From NCBI RefSeq assembly GCF_042646165.1, contig NZ_JBHRTC010000013.1: DNA of 64,000 nucleotides. One strand, 5' to 3'. The translations under genes were made by a program, and so were the position numbers. Origin of the DNA: Microbaculum marinum. Its GTDB lineage: Bacteria; Pseudomonadota; Alphaproteobacteria; Rhizobiales; Tepidamorphaceae. Position 1 is the stretch's first letter; every line of letters starts with the position of its first letter. This document shows positions 1-8,890 of this stretch, one piece after another. Under the pieces are notes generated by a model. The model was not told the DNA's origin and made no database searches. It saw nothing but the letters and a program-made list of their open reading frames with translations.

Positions 1-100
1 TTCTCGGCGCTGACTTCGCCACCGCGAAGAATTGCCCCTTTTCCGCAAGCCTCGGGCCACGCTATGGTCGGAGCGGATCGAGGGGTTTCGGCGGCGTGTG

Positions 101-664
101 ATGCGTATCTCGGCGAATTGCAGCGTGCTTGGCCTGATTTCGGGTGCCCTGGCGGCGGGTATCTGCGCATTTGCGGCCTGCAGCGTGCCGGCGCGCGCAG
201 TGGCCGAAGAACTCGTCCTCCGCGGTACGCTCTACGAGGCCGGGGATTTCCGGGTCGGCGAGCGAATCCCCAATTGCGGGCGGGCCCGCACGATCCTGAC
301 GGCGGATCTCGGCGACTACGGCGCCTCGATCGGCGCCTTCATCATTCTCAATCCGCAGAAGCTCGACCGTCTCTCGGCGGCGACCCGGCTGTTCGTCTAC
401 AGCCACGAGTGTGCCCATCAGCTCTATGGACCGGGCGAAGAACGGGCCGACTGCTACGCTGCGAAGCGCGGCAAGGCCGAGGGGTGGCTGCAGCCCTCCG
501 ATATCGATGCGGTGTGCCGGATCTTCCCGCACAAGAGCCGCAGTGCGGAACATCCCGACCGGGCCGCGCGCTGCGCGGCGATTCAGGCGTGCTACGCCTC
601 CGCCACCCGTCCGACCTCGGCGCCATCGCCCGTTGCCACGCGGGACGGCCAGACGTACCGGTAA
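101..664 (+). CDS. Secreted cysteine-rich protein with HExxH motif
   Basis: I do not recognise a named family. The 187-residue product opens with a signal peptide (hydrophobic to about residue 30, probable cleavage after ARAVA) and is likely periplasmic. Residues 102-106 read HECAH, an HExxH zinc-metallopeptidase signature, followed about 8-12 residues on by Glu residues and an Asp (GEERAD) that could supply a third ligand. Several cysteines (NCGRA, HECAH, DCYA, VCRIF, ACYA) suggest disulfides. The ATG at 101 is preferred over the upstream TTG at 32 because the signal peptide starts there. It lies about 117 nt ahead of leuD on the same strand. That it is a protease is inferred from the motif alone. 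Confidence 0.7.
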   Translation: MRISANCSVLGLISGALAAGICAFAACSVPARAVAEELVLRGTLYEAGDFRVGERIPNCGRARTILTADLGDYGASIGAFIILNPQKLDRLSAATRLFVYSHECAHQLYGPGEERADCYAAKRGKAEGWLQPSDIDAVCRIFPHKSRSAEHPDRAARCAAIQACYASATRPTSAPSPVATRDGQTYR

Positions 665-781
665 AGTCGGCGCGATCGCCTGTCGGAAGTCCGGCCATGC
701 AACGAGGGACTTGATTCCCGTCCCGCCGCGCCCCAAAACAGGGATCACACAGCCCCGATCAATCCGAAGAGACCGTTCCCG

Positions 782-1387
782 ATGGAAAAGTTCACCACGC
801 TCACCGGCGTCGCCGCGCCCCTGCCTCTGGTCAATGTCGACACCGACATGATCATCCCGAAGCAGTACCTCAAGACGATCGCCCGGGACGGTCTGAGCAA
901 GGGCCTGTTCGCCGAGCGGCGCTTTAACGAGGACGGCAGCGAGGATCCGGACTTCGTGCTCAACAAGCCGGCCTATCGCAACGCCAAGATCCTGATCGCC
1001 GGCGAGAATTTCGGCTGCGGTTCCTCGCGCGAGCACGCACCGTGGGCACTGATGGATTTCGGCATCCGCTGCGTCATCGCGCCGTCCTTCGGCGACATCT
1101 TCTTCAACAACTCCTTCAAGAACGGCATGCTGCTGATCAAGCTGCCGCAGGAAGAGATCGACAAGCTGCTCGACGACGCCAGCCGCGGCGCCAACGCAAT
1201 GATCACCGTCGATCTGGAGAGCCAGACGATCTCGGGTCCGGACGGCGGATCGATCACCTTCGAGGTCGACTCCTTCCGCAAGCACTGCCTTCTGAACGGC
1301 CTCGACGATGTCGGCCTGACGATGGAGAAGGAGGACCTGATTGCCGGCTTCGAAAAGCGGGAGGCCGAGCACCGGCCCTGGCTTTAG
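782..1387 (+). CDS. leuD: 3-isopropylmalate dehydratase small subunit
   Basis: LeuD is the small (swivel-domain) subunit of isopropylmalate isomerase. With LeuC it converts 2-isopropylmalate to 3-isopropylmalate in leucine biosynthesis in the cytoplasm. The 201-residue length is normal for the family. The N-terminal NVDTDMIIPKQYL segment and the substrate-recognition stretch GCGSSREHAPWAL at about residues 78-90 are classical. Leu genes are not adjacent here: leuC is not in the window, so the two subunits are encoded apart or leuC lies to the left. The ATG follows a weak GAAGAG ribosome-binding site. Confidence 0.97.
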   Translation: MEKFTTLTGVAAPLPLVNVDTDMIIPKQYLKTIARDGLSKGLFAERRFNEDGSEDPDFVLNKPAYRNAKILIAGENFGCGSSREHAPWALMDFGIRCVIAPSFGDIFFNNSFKNGMLLIKLPQEEIDKLLDDASRGANAMITVDLESQTISGPDGGSITFEVDSFRKHCLLNGLDDVGLTMEKEDLIAGFEKREAEHRPWL

Positions 1388-1460
1388 GAAACCGCGCCGC
1401 GCCGGCTTCCCGGGGCGGATGGCCGCACGCACGTTCCGCCGCGACGTCGCGGGCTGAAGC

Positions 1461-2294
1461 GTGCCGGTGTCGGTGACGTCGCTCCTCTACGTTCTCGTCG
1501 GCGCGCTGGTTTCGTATGGCCTGGTCGTCGCGGCGATGCTGGTGCTGCAGCCGCGACTGCTGTTCCTGCCGAATGTGTCGACCCGTTCGATCGAGGCCGA
1601 TCCCGGTGACATCGGGCTTGCCTTCGAACCGGTTGCCATCCGTACGGCGGATGGCATCCTGCTGGACGGGTGGTATGTTCCGGCAGTGGCGCCGCGCGGG
1701 GTCCTGCTGTTCTTCCATGGCAATGCCGGCAACATTTCGCATCGTCTGGAGTCGGTGCGGATCTTCCACGAGCTGGACCTCGACGTCCTGCTGATCGACT
1801 ATCGGGGCTACGGGCGAAGCGAGGGCAGCCCGTCCGAAGCCGGGCTTGGCAGGGATGCGGAAGCCGCCTGGCGATACCTCGTCGAGCACCGTGAGACCGC
1901 GCCGGAAAAAATAGTCATTTTCGGCCGCTCTCTCGGCGCTTCGGTCGCTGCGAGGCTGGCCGCGGACAGGAAGCCCGCGGGCGTCATCCTCGAGAGCGGC
2001 TTCGTGTCGGTTCCCGATCTCGGCGCGAGGATGTATCCGTGGCTCCCGGTCCGCACCCTCAGCAGGTTAAAGTTTCCGACGATCGACCATGTAAGGTCGA
2101 TACGCAGCCCGGTCATGATCGTGCACAGCCGTGGCGACGAGATCATTCCGTTCGCCGACGGCCAGGCGCTGTACGAGGCTGCGAGCGCGCCGAAGCGCTT
2201 TCTGGAGATCGAAGGCGGGCACAACGACGGGTTCCTGGTCAGCGGCCGGCGTTATACCGACGGCCTCGCCGCCTTCCTGGCGGAGGTCCTGTAG
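1461..2294 (+). CDS. Membrane-anchored alpha/beta hydrolase (YfhR/BEM46 type)
   Basis: This 277-residue protein has an N-terminal membrane anchor (about residues 5-25) followed by a serine hydrolase fold. The nucleophile elbow GRSLGA places Ser157. Asp226 (RGDEIIPF) and His254 (GGHNDGF) complete a catalytic triad, and FFHGNAGN supplies the oxyanion region. That architecture matches the BEM46/YfhR hydrolases, whose substrates are mostly unknown. The start is a GTG at 1461 with only a weak ribosome-binding site, and a nearby in-frame GTG is an alternative. It sits between leuD and a membrane-protein pair. Its substrate cannot be read from the sequence. Confidence 0.88.
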   Translation: MPVSVTSLLYVLVGALVSYGLVVAAMLVLQPRLLFLPNVSTRSIEADPGDIGLAFEPVAIRTADGILLDGWYVPAVAPRGVLLFFHGNAGNISHRLESVRIFHELDLDVLLIDYRGYGRSEGSPSEAGLGRDAEAAWRYLVEHRETAPEKIVIFGRSLGASVAARLAADRKPAGVILESGFVSVPDLGARMYPWLPVRTLSRLKFPTIDHVRSIRSPVMIVHSRGDEIIPFADGQALYEAASAPKRFLEIEGGHNDGFLVSGRRYTDGLAAFLAEVL

Positions 2295-2405
2295 CCGCGG
2301 GCGTTCGCCGGGTAATTGGCGTGCCACAGTCCGACCTCATTGTCTCCGCCAATTGGTGCGGCATCTTAGGTGGAATCCGAAACGGGGCCGGCAAGGACGG
2401 GAATC

Positions 2406-3752
2406 ATGCTGCGCAAGGCCGTAACCAGTCTCGACGTCACGACCAAGGTCACGCTCGGCGTGCTGGCGCTGGCGAGTGGCGTCTACACCTATCTCGGAGT
2501 GCGCGAGCTGCTGGACGGGTCGGCGACGCTCGTGTTCTTTGCCGCGATCATCTACTCGGCCGCGGTGTCGATCGGAATCTACGCGTTCTGGTCGTACCTG
2601 ATGCGGTTCATGCCGCACGTCCGCGACGCGGTCAGCCGCGGCCTGCTGGTGCTCGCGATGATCCTCGGATCGGCGATGATCATCGCCATGTCGTCGTGGC
2701 TAAACGCTGCCGCGCTTGCGGGCTCCGCCGCGCTGGAGCAGCACCTCGCCAACAAGCTTGAGAGCTTCGCCACCGATTTGGACCGCGCGCACAACAATGC
2801 GCTCGCCGCCCAGAGCCTGCTTCCCGACATCCAGATGGCCTCGCTGCGCTTCGCACAGCTCGCGGAGGACGAGCAGCGGCAGGGGTCGCTGACCGGGACG
2901 TCGGGGTCCGGCACGGTGGTGCAGCTCCTGACCCAGATGTCGCGCCAGGTCGACGGGCTGGCCGCGGAGATCGAACAGTCCGCCGGGCAGGTGGCCGAAC
3001 TGTACGACGAGGGCAGCGCGCACATCGCCAGGATGCGCGAACTCGTCTCGGCGCGCGGCCCGATAAATCCGCGCAGCGATGCCTTCGCCGCCGAATCGAT
3101 GGCGCTGATGGGCGTCATCGCCTCTCTGCAGCAGACCTCGGTCGCCCCGGCGGTGAAGCGGGCGGCCGAAGACCTGGCAGGCGGTTTCATCGCGCCGATC
3201 GCGGACGGCGGAACAGGCGACCTGGCCGCCCGGCAGACGGCGATCGTCGGCAATGTCGAGGAGGCGGTCGCCGCCCAGTCGCGGGTGCTTGCCGCCGCCG
3301 CCGAGCAGATCCTCGCCGCCGAACCGGTCCGGCCGGAGCGGTTCGAGCCGCTGTCGACGGCCGAGGCGGTGTTGCGCTACGCCCCGGATTTCCTGCCGAG
3401 CTGGGCCGGTGCGATCTCGATCGACCTGATGCCCGCCGTGCTCATCCTGATCCTCTGCGTCGTTCATGCCGGCATCCGCCGCGAGGACGAACCGGTCGCG
3501 GACGCCACGACCATGTCGGCCGCCGACCTGCTGACGGCGGTGCGCATCCTGCGCGAGGTCGACGGCGAAACGCGCCTGGTGCGGGGAGGTCCCGACCTGC
3601 TGCCGACCGCCCCCGCGACGGCCCGCGAGGTCGACGCCACGTCCGACGAGTCGGTGTCCGAAAACGCGCCAGACGTCACGTCAACGCCGCCGGACGCCAA
3701 GTCCGGGGTCGTGACGCCGCTGGCGTCCGGACGGTCGGCGAAGAAGGAATGA
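2406..3752 (+). CDS. Four-TM membrane protein with extracytoplasmic coiled-coil domain
   Basis: I do not recognise the family. The 448-residue protein has three predicted membrane helices within the first 100 residues, a long Ala/Gln/Glu-rich, coiled-coil-like domain (about 100-345), a fourth helice at about 347-366, and a low-complexity acidic, Thr/Ser/Pro-rich C-terminal tail. The ATG at 2406 is chosen because membrane helix 1 follows directly; a GTG at 2370 in the same frame is also possible. Its stop overlaps the start of the next gene by 4 nt (ATGA), so the two are probably translationally coupled. Together they look like a membrane protein and a cognate membrane-bound ClpP-like protease, but no function is established. 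Confidence 0.85.
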   Translation: MLRKAVTSLDVTTKVTLGVLALASGVYTYLGVRELLDGSATLVFFAAIIYSAAVSIGIYAFWSYLMRFMPHVRDAVSRGLLVLAMILGSAMIIAMSSWLNAAALAGSAALEQHLANKLESFATDLDRAHNNALAAQSLLPDIQMASLRFAQLAEDEQRQGSLTGTSGSGTVVQLLTQMSRQVDGLAAEIEQSAGQVAELYDEGSAHIARMRELVSARGPINPRSDAFAAESMALMGVIASLQQTSVAPAVKRAAEDLAGGFIAPIADGGTGDLAARQTAIVGNVEEAVAAQSRVLAAAAEQILAAEPVRPERFEPLSTAEAVLRYAPDFLPSWAGAISIDLMPAVLILILCVVHAGIRREDEPVADATTMSAADLLTAVRILREVDGETRLVRGGPDLLPTAPATAREVDATSDESVSENAPDVTSTPPDAKSGVVTPLASGRSAKKE

Positions 3753-4549
3753 GCCTCGCCGGTCATCACGGCGACCGCCCTGGCCAGGGCCGGTTCCGGC
3801 GCTGGCTGAGGGATCGGCCCGACGAGACGATCCTGAAATGGGCGTTCCGCGGGCTGCTGGTGGCGACCGTCGTGGTGCTGGCGACCGACCTGAGCGAGAT
3901 GCGCGAGCAGGCCGACGAGTTCGTCGATCCCGCCGTTCCGGGAGTTGCGCCGGAGATCGAGCCCTACCTGCCGTCCATCCGCGAGGGCGTGCCGGCCCGG
4001 CCTGGCGACACCGCGCCCGGCGCATTGCGCGAAGCCGCCCGTTTCGAACTGGTTGCCGACGGCCGGCTGCTGCTCGAGGGCGGCATCGATACGGGGGCTG
4101 CGACGCGATTCGCCGAGGAGATCGAGAAACGCGGCAGCTACGTGAAGACGGTCGTCCTCAACTCCCCGGGCGGCTCGGTCGGCGACGCCCTGGAGATCGC
4201 CCGGATGATCCGCGACGGCGGCTACGACACGGCGGTGGAGGCGGGCGGCTACTGCGCCTCGTCGTGCCCGCTGCTGCTGGCCGGCGGCAACGAGCGCGTC
4301 GTCGCCGAGGATGCCTCGGTCGGCGTGCACCGGGTCTATTCGGCCGGCGAGGCGGCGGTGTCGGCGGCGGTCGGGATGGACAACGCCCAGCGCGTCTCCG
4401 CCGAATGCCAGCGCTTCCTGCTCGACATGGGCGTCGATCCGCGCGTCTGGATCCACGCCATGGAGACGCCGAAGGACGAGCTGTTCTACTTCACCCCCGA
4501 CGAACTCCTGGAGCTCAGGCTCGCCACCGGCATCGCGCCGTCCGGCTGA
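3749..4549 (+). CDS. Membrane-anchored ClpP/crotonase-fold protease-like protein
   Basis: The 266-residue product has one membrane segment near residues 31-47 and then a ClpP-like domain. NSPGGS at 138-143 resembles the oxyanion-hole strand of ClpP and SppA. YCASSCPL at 168-175 supplies a candidate nucleophile (Ser171 or Ser172), and His194 in GVHRV fits the catalytic histidine. It resembles the predicted periplasmic group COG3904. No Clp ATPase partner is nearby, so it would act without ATP in the envelope. The start overlaps the preceding stop, which ties it to the four-TM protein. Protease activity is inferred and the substrate is unknown. Confidence 0.85.
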   Translation: MSLAGHHGDRPGQGRFRRWLRDRPDETILKWAFRGLLVATVVVLATDLSEMREQADEFVDPAVPGVAPEIEPYLPSIREGVPARPGDTAPGALREAARFELVADGRLLLEGGIDTGAATRFAEEIEKRGSYVKTVVLNSPGGSVGDALEIARMIRDGGYDTAVEAGGYCASSCPLLLAGGNERVVAEDASVGVHRVYSAGEAAVSAAVGMDNAQRVSAECQRFLLDMGVDPRVWIHAMETPKDELFYFTPDELLELRLATGIAPSG

Positions 4550-4680
4550 TCCTGCAGCCGTTCCGATGGCGTTTGCCACTTTGACGGCCTCCCCCGAACG
4601 TATAGCGTGCGCACCGGACCATCCTGCCGGGAGCGACCGCCCTGTTCGACTTCTCCTCAATCCTCACGGCCGCCCAGTCG

Positions 4681-6123
4681 GTGACGCTGACCACCATCCT
4701 GCACGTCACGCTGGTGCTGGCGATCACGGTGCGGGTGATCATGAAGCGCCCGCCGACGGGGGTGGCGCTGTCCTGGCTGTTCCTGGTGATGGCCGTGCCG
4801 TTCGGCGGCGCGGCGGCCTACCTGCTGATCGGCGAGCGCCGCATCGGCGGCAAGCGGGCGAGGGGCCTCGGCCATCTGCGCGCCCGCTACCGCCACCTGA
4901 GCGAGGAGGCCGTCCGGGAAGGGCTGGCGGAAGTCGACTGGACGGACCACCTGCCCGCCGCCAGGGGTCTGGACAGGCTCGGCCGCCAGGTGGCCGGCAC
5001 CGGCACGGTCGGCGGCTCCGACTTCACGCTGCTGAGCGATCCTGGCGCGATTCTCCAGGCGATCGCCCGGGACGTCGACAACGCCACGACCAGCGTCTTC
5101 ATGGAGTTCTACATCTGGAACGAGGGCGGCTATGCCGACGAGGTCCACGACGCCCTGATCCGGGCCGCCGGCCGCGGCGTCGCCTGCCGGGTGCTGATCG
5201 ACGACCTGGGCTGGCGTCCGTGGTGGCGCAGCGAGCAGCCGCGGCTGCTGCGCGAGGCCGGCGTCGAGGTGGTTCCGGCCCTGCCGGTCGGACTGTTCCG
5301 CACCCTGTTCGGCCGGGCCGATCTCAGGCTCCATCGCAAGATCGTCGTGATCGACGGCGAGATCGGCTGGACCGGCAGCATGAACATGGTCGATCCGCGG
5401 TTCTTCAAGCAGGATGCCGGCGTCGGCGAATGGACCGACGCCATGGCCCGCATCGAAGGTCCGGCGGTGCCGATCCTTGCCGCAACCGTGGTCGGCGACT
5501 GGGTGCTCGAGACCGGGGATTCGATCCGCGACATCGTCGAAAGCACGGGCCTCAAGCTGACCCGCCCGCGCGGCAATACGCACATCCAGGTGGTCGCCTC
5601 CGGCCCCGGCGAGACCGAGGACGGCCTGCTCCTGATGCTGCTGGCGCTGATCAACGCGGCGCGCGAGGAACTGATCCTGACGACGCCGTATTTCGTGCCC
5701 GACGAGTCGCTGCTGCGGGCCTTGCGCGGTGCGGCGGGACGCGGGGTCGACGTGACCCTGATCCTGCCGGAGAAGATCGATTCCTTCCTGTCGCGGCACG
5801 CCAGCCGCACCTATTACGACGAGCTTCTCGATATCGGGGTGAAGATCCAGCTCTTCCACGAGGGATTGCTGCACACCAAGTCGATCACCGTGGACGGCTG
5901 CCTGTCGATGTTCGGAACGGTCAATCTGGACATGCGCAGCCTCTGGCTGAACTACGAGGTGTCGATGTTCGTCTATTGCCGCGAGTTCGCCACCGCGCTG
6001 CGCGACCTGCAGGCGCGCTATATCGCCGCCTCCAACCAGTTGGACCCGGATGCCTGGCGCGCCAGGCCGTATTATCAGCGCCTCATCGACAACACCGTCA
6101 GGCTCGTCAGCCCGCTGTTGTGA
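4681..6123 (+). CDS. cls: Cardiolipin synthase (phospholipase D family)
   Basis: This enzyme condenses phosphatidylglycerol to cardiolipin at the inner membrane. Two membrane helices lie in the first 55 residues, followed by two HKD (HxKxxxxD) motifs of the phospholipase D superfamily: HRKIVVID starting at residue 218 and HTKSITVD starting at residue 398, each followed by the usual G(S/T)xN(M/L)D. The 480-residue length is normal. The GTG at 4681 is the first usual start codon in frame, but it has no clear ribosome-binding site. A CTG at 4642, about 10 nt after a GGGAG, would add 13 hydrophobic residues typical of the N-terminus, so the true start is uncertain. Confidence 0.94.
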   Translation: MTLTTILHVTLVLAITVRVIMKRPPTGVALSWLFLVMAVPFGGAAAYLLIGERRIGGKRARGLGHLRARYRHLSEEAVREGLAEVDWTDHLPAARGLDRLGRQVAGTGTVGGSDFTLLSDPGAILQAIARDVDNATTSVFMEFYIWNEGGYADEVHDALIRAAGRGVACRVLIDDLGWRPWWRSEQPRLLREAGVEVVPALPVGLFRTLFGRADLRLHRKIVVIDGEIGWTGSMNMVDPRFFKQDAGVGEWTDAMARIEGPAVPILAATVVGDWVLETGDSIRDIVESTGLKLTRPRGNTHIQVVASGPGETEDGLLLMLLALINAAREELILTTPYFVPDESLLRALRGAAGRGVDVTLILPEKIDSFLSRHASRTYYDELLDIGVKIQLFHEGLLHTKSITVDGCLSMFGTVNLDMRSLWLNYEVSMFVYCREFATALRDLQARYIAASNQLDPDAWRARPYYQRLIDNTVRLVSPLL

Positions 6124-6177
6124 GGGGCCGGCAGGCCGCGACCTGCCAGTATGGCATCCAACCGAACGGAGGCAGAA

Positions 6178-6690
6178 ATGGACGGCGAAGCACTGCGCGC
6201 CATGCAGGCGCCAATCAAGGACCGCTACAGGGAAACCCCCGGGGCGGCCGTGATCACCCTGAAGGCGGAAGGCAGGGTCGACGACCAGGCGATCGCCTGC
6301 AAGGTCGATACCGGCAAGGCGCTGGTGACGGCGGGATTGCATCCGGCAACCGGCGGCAGCGGTCTGGAGGCGTGTTCAGGCGATATGCTGCTCGAGGCTC
6401 TCGTCGCTTGCGCCGGGGTGACCCTGAAGGCGGTCGCGACCGCTATCGGGGTCGAGATGCGCAATGCGACGGTCCGCGCGGAGGGAGACCTCGATTTCCG
6501 TGGCACGCTGGGCGTCGCCAGGGACGCCCCCGTGGGCTTTCGGGACATCCGCCTGACGTTCGACGTCGATACGGATGTACCCCGCGAGAAGCTCGACCAG
6601 CTTCTCAAGCTGACGGAGCGCTATTGCGTCGTGTTCCAGACGCTCAACAACCGGCCGGAACTGTCGGCGCGGATCAACTCGGCGTCGTGA
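6178..6690 (+). CDS. OsmC family protein
   Basis: This 170-residue OsmC/Ohr-like protein has the family's central helix with two cysteines, Cys66 (EACSGDML) and Cys78 (VACAGVTL). In OsmC and Ohr these reduce organic hydroperoxides. The spacing and surrounding residues match the broader OsmC/YhfA group rather than canonical Ohr, so peroxide specificity is uncertain. The ATG at 6178 is chosen because GGAGG lies eight nt upstream; the in-frame start at 6151 lacks this. It follows cls by about 55 nt and may be cotranscribed with it. Confidence 0.9.
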   Translation: MDGEALRAMQAPIKDRYRETPGAAVITLKAEGRVDDQAIACKVDTGKALVTAGLHPATGGSGLEACSGDMLLEALVACAGVTLKAVATAIGVEMRNATVRAEGDLDFRGTLGVARDAPVGFRDIRLTFDVDTDVPREKLDQLLKLTERYCVVFQTLNNRPELSARINSAS

Positions 6691-6752
6691 TCGACGGAAC
6701 GATTGCGGCGGCGGTCACGGCGCGTTAGAGACCGCGATCCGGAGGATCCGCC

Positions 6753-7385
6753 ATGCCGCTCGAATTCTGGCTTCTGTTCGCGCCCGCCTGCTTTGCGATC
6801 AACATCTATCCCGGCCCCAACAACATCCTGGCGTTGGGCAACGGGGCACGGTTCGGCTTCGGCCATGCATTCCGAGCGGCGCTGGGCCGTTTGCCCGCCT
6901 TTGCGGTCATGATCGGCCTCGTGGCGGTCGGTCTCGGCGTCGTGCTGTCTGCCTCGGAGACATTCTTCACGGCGCTCAAATGGATCGGCGCGGCCTATCT
7001 CGTCTGGCTCGGCGTAAAGATGCTGCGGGCGCCGGTCGACATGTCGGCCCTGACTGCGATCGGCCGGAGGGAGCCGGTTTCGAGACTGGCCGGCCGCGAA
7101 TTCTTCGTCGCCGCAACCAATCCCAAGGCCATCGTGACGTTCACCGCCTTCTTTCCGCAGTTTCTGGTGCCGGGCGGCGACTACGTCTGGCAGATCTCGC
7201 TGATGGGCGCGGCCTTCATCGTGTTCGAGGCAATCGCCATCGCGCTGTACGCCTATGGCGGCTCGCGGGTCGGCGCGCTGGCAGGCACGGCGAACCGGAT
7301 GCGCTGGGTGAACCGGATATCCGGTGGTGCGCTTGTGGCCGCCGGCGTAGTTCTCGCGCTGGCGCGGCGCCCGCAGCCCGTATAG
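6753..7385 (+). CDS. LysE/RhtB family amino acid exporter
   Basis: This 210-residue integral membrane protein has about six hydrophobic segments, and the N-terminal INIYPGPNNILALGNGARFG matches the conserved PGP(N) signature of LysE/RhtB exporters. These export amino acids or their analogues through the inner membrane. A GGAGGA ribosome-binding site precedes the ATG. It lies downstream of the OsmC gene on the same strand. A second, diverged LysE paralogue lies at 32.8-33.4 kb. The substrate cannot be deduced. Confidence 0.92.
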   Translation: MPLEFWLLFAPACFAINIYPGPNNILALGNGARFGFGHAFRAALGRLPAFAVMIGLVAVGLGVVLSASETFFTALKWIGAAYLVWLGVKMLRAPVDMSALTAIGRREPVSRLAGREFFVAATNPKAIVTFTAFFPQFLVPGGDYVWQISLMGAAFIVFEAIAIALYAYGGSRVGALAGTANRMRWVNRISGGALVAAGVVLALARRPQPV

Positions 7386-7471
7386 GAGTGTTCCTGCTTC
7401 GTTCTTGACGGGGTTCGGTGGACGGGGTCTGATGGACGCTGTGATCGGGTCCCGGGAATCGGGCAGGTGAG

Positions 7472-8140
7472 ATGAGCAACGAACTGGCATCCGGACTGAT
7501 GCGCCGCGAGGATGGCAGGGTGTCCTGCTGGTGGCCAGGCTCGGATGCCCTCTATGCCGACTACCACGACACCGAGTGGGGCCGTCCGGTTTCCGACGAC
7601 CGCAAGCTGTTCGAGAAGCTCTGCCTGGAAGGCTTCCAGTCGGGTCTGTCGTGGATCACGATCCTCCGCAAGCGGGAGAACTTCCGCAACGCGTTCGCGA
7701 ATTTCGACATCGATGAAGTGGCGGCCTTCGGGGACAATGACATCGAGCGGCTGCTTCAGGACGCCGGCATCGTTCGCCATCGCGGCAAGATCGTCTCGGT
7801 CATCAACAACGCCAGGCGGGCACTGGAACTCAGGAAGGAGGCCGGGTCGATCGCGGCGTTCGTCTGGACGTTCGAGCCCGCCGCCGCAGATCGGCCCGCT
7901 CGAGTAAACCATGCCGCACTCAGGGAGATGGCGAAGACGCCCCAATCGACGGCATTGTCGAAGGAACTGAAGAAGCGCGGCTGGAGTTTCGTGGGGCCGA
8001 CGACGGTCTACTCCTTCATGCAGGCGATGGGACTGGTCAACGATCATCTGGAAGGCTGCCATTGCCGGGCGGCGGTGGAGGCCGAGCGCACGGCGTTCGA
8101 GCGGCCGGGGCAAGGCGCGCAGTTGTCCTCAGCACCGTGA
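7472..8140 (+). CDS. tag: DNA-3-methyladenine glycosylase I
   Basis: Tag removes 3-methyladenine from alkylated DNA as the first step of base excision repair. The 222-residue protein carries the N-terminal Cys (SCWWPG) and His (YHDTEWG), plus the C-terminal NDHLEGCHC, which together give the family's zinc-binding Cys/His set. The FEKLCLEGFQSGLSW and ILRKRENFRNAF segments are highly characteristic of the helix-hairpin-helix glycosylase Tag. It is followed by a B3/B4-domain protein on the same strand. Confidence 0.95.
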   Translation: MSNELASGLMRREDGRVSCWWPGSDALYADYHDTEWGRPVSDDRKLFEKLCLEGFQSGLSWITILRKRENFRNAFANFDIDEVAAFGDNDIERLLQDAGIVRHRGKIVSVINNARRALELRKEAGSIAAFVWTFEPAAADRPARVNHAALREMAKTPQSTALSKELKKRGWSFVGPTTVYSFMQAMGLVNDHLEGCHCRAAVEAERTAFERPGQGAQLSSAP

Positions 8141-8171
8141 CATCGCCGGCGAAATCCGGCATCACGCGGTG

Positions 8172-8879
8172 ATGCGCATCGACATTTCCGACATCGCCGC
8201 CGATTTCCCCGACTTCTGCGTCGCTGTCGTCGTCGCAGGCGGACTTTCGATCCCCGAGACCCGTCCCGCCTCGCTGCACGACCTGATCGGCGAGCGCGAG
8301 GCGGATGTCATGCGGCGCTGGGCGGGCATGGAACTGTCGGCGATCCCGGGGATTGCTGCCTGGCGGCGTGCGTACCGGGCCTTCGGCATCAGGAAGACCA
8401 GCTACCGCTCATCGGTCGAGAGATTGGTTAAGAATGCGCTTGCGGGCCGTCCGTTGCCGCCGATCAACGGGTTCGTCGACTCCTACAACGCAGTGTCGCT
8501 GTCGCACGTCCTTCCGCTCGGCGCAGACGACCTGGACAAGGTGGTCGGAGACGTGGCCTTCCGATATTCCCGTCCCGGGGATACCTTCCTCGACATGGCA
8601 AGCGGACAGGAGACGAACGACCCGCCGAAGCCGGGAGAGGTGGTGTATTCCGACGCGGCCAAGGTGCTGTGCCGGCGCTGGAACTGGCGCCAGGACCAGC
8701 GATCTCTGGTATCGCCCGGAACCCGGCGCGCGATAGTCACCGTCCAGGCGAACGGCTGGGGCGATCTCGACGCGGCGGTGACGGATCTGGTCCACTTGAT
8801 CGAGGTTAGCTGCGGTGGCCGCGCCACAGTCACCCGGGCTTCTGCGACACAGCCCTCCGTCGATCTCCGGATGCCCTGA
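8172..8879 (+). CDS. B3/B4 tRNA-binding domain-containing protein
   Basis: The 235-residue protein matches the free-standing B3/B4 domain, related to the editing domain of the phenylalanyl-tRNA synthetase beta subunit. The diagnostic stretch is the PPINGFVDSYNAVSLSHVLPLGADD region at about residues 96-120, together with YRAFGIRKTSYRSSVE and the closing RAIVTVQ. Free-standing members are suspected of trans-editing misacylated tRNA, but this is not shown for most. The ATG at 8172 directly follows an in-frame GTG at 8169. The gene sits between tag and a crotonase with short gaps and is probably part of the same + strand unit. Confidence 0.85.
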   Translation: MRIDISDIAADFPDFCVAVVVAGGLSIPETRPASLHDLIGEREADVMRRWAGMELSAIPGIAAWRRAYRAFGIRKTSYRSSVERLVKNALAGRPLPPINGFVDSYNAVSLSHVLPLGADDLDKVVGDVAFRYSRPGDTFLDMASGQETNDPPKPGEVVYSDAAKVLCRRWNWRQDQRSLVSPGTRRAIVTVQANGWGDLDAAVTDLVHLIEVSCGGRATVTRASATQPSVDLRMP

Positions 8880-8890
8880 AAGGCGATTGC

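Noticed and set aside
1..100. Tail of an upstream gene
   Set aside because: A short frame ends at a TGA near position 13, but too little sequence is present to support a gene.
4657..6342. Long - strand open frame of 561 codons antisense to cls
   Set aside because: The cls gene has both HKD motifs; the antisense translation has no recognisable domain.
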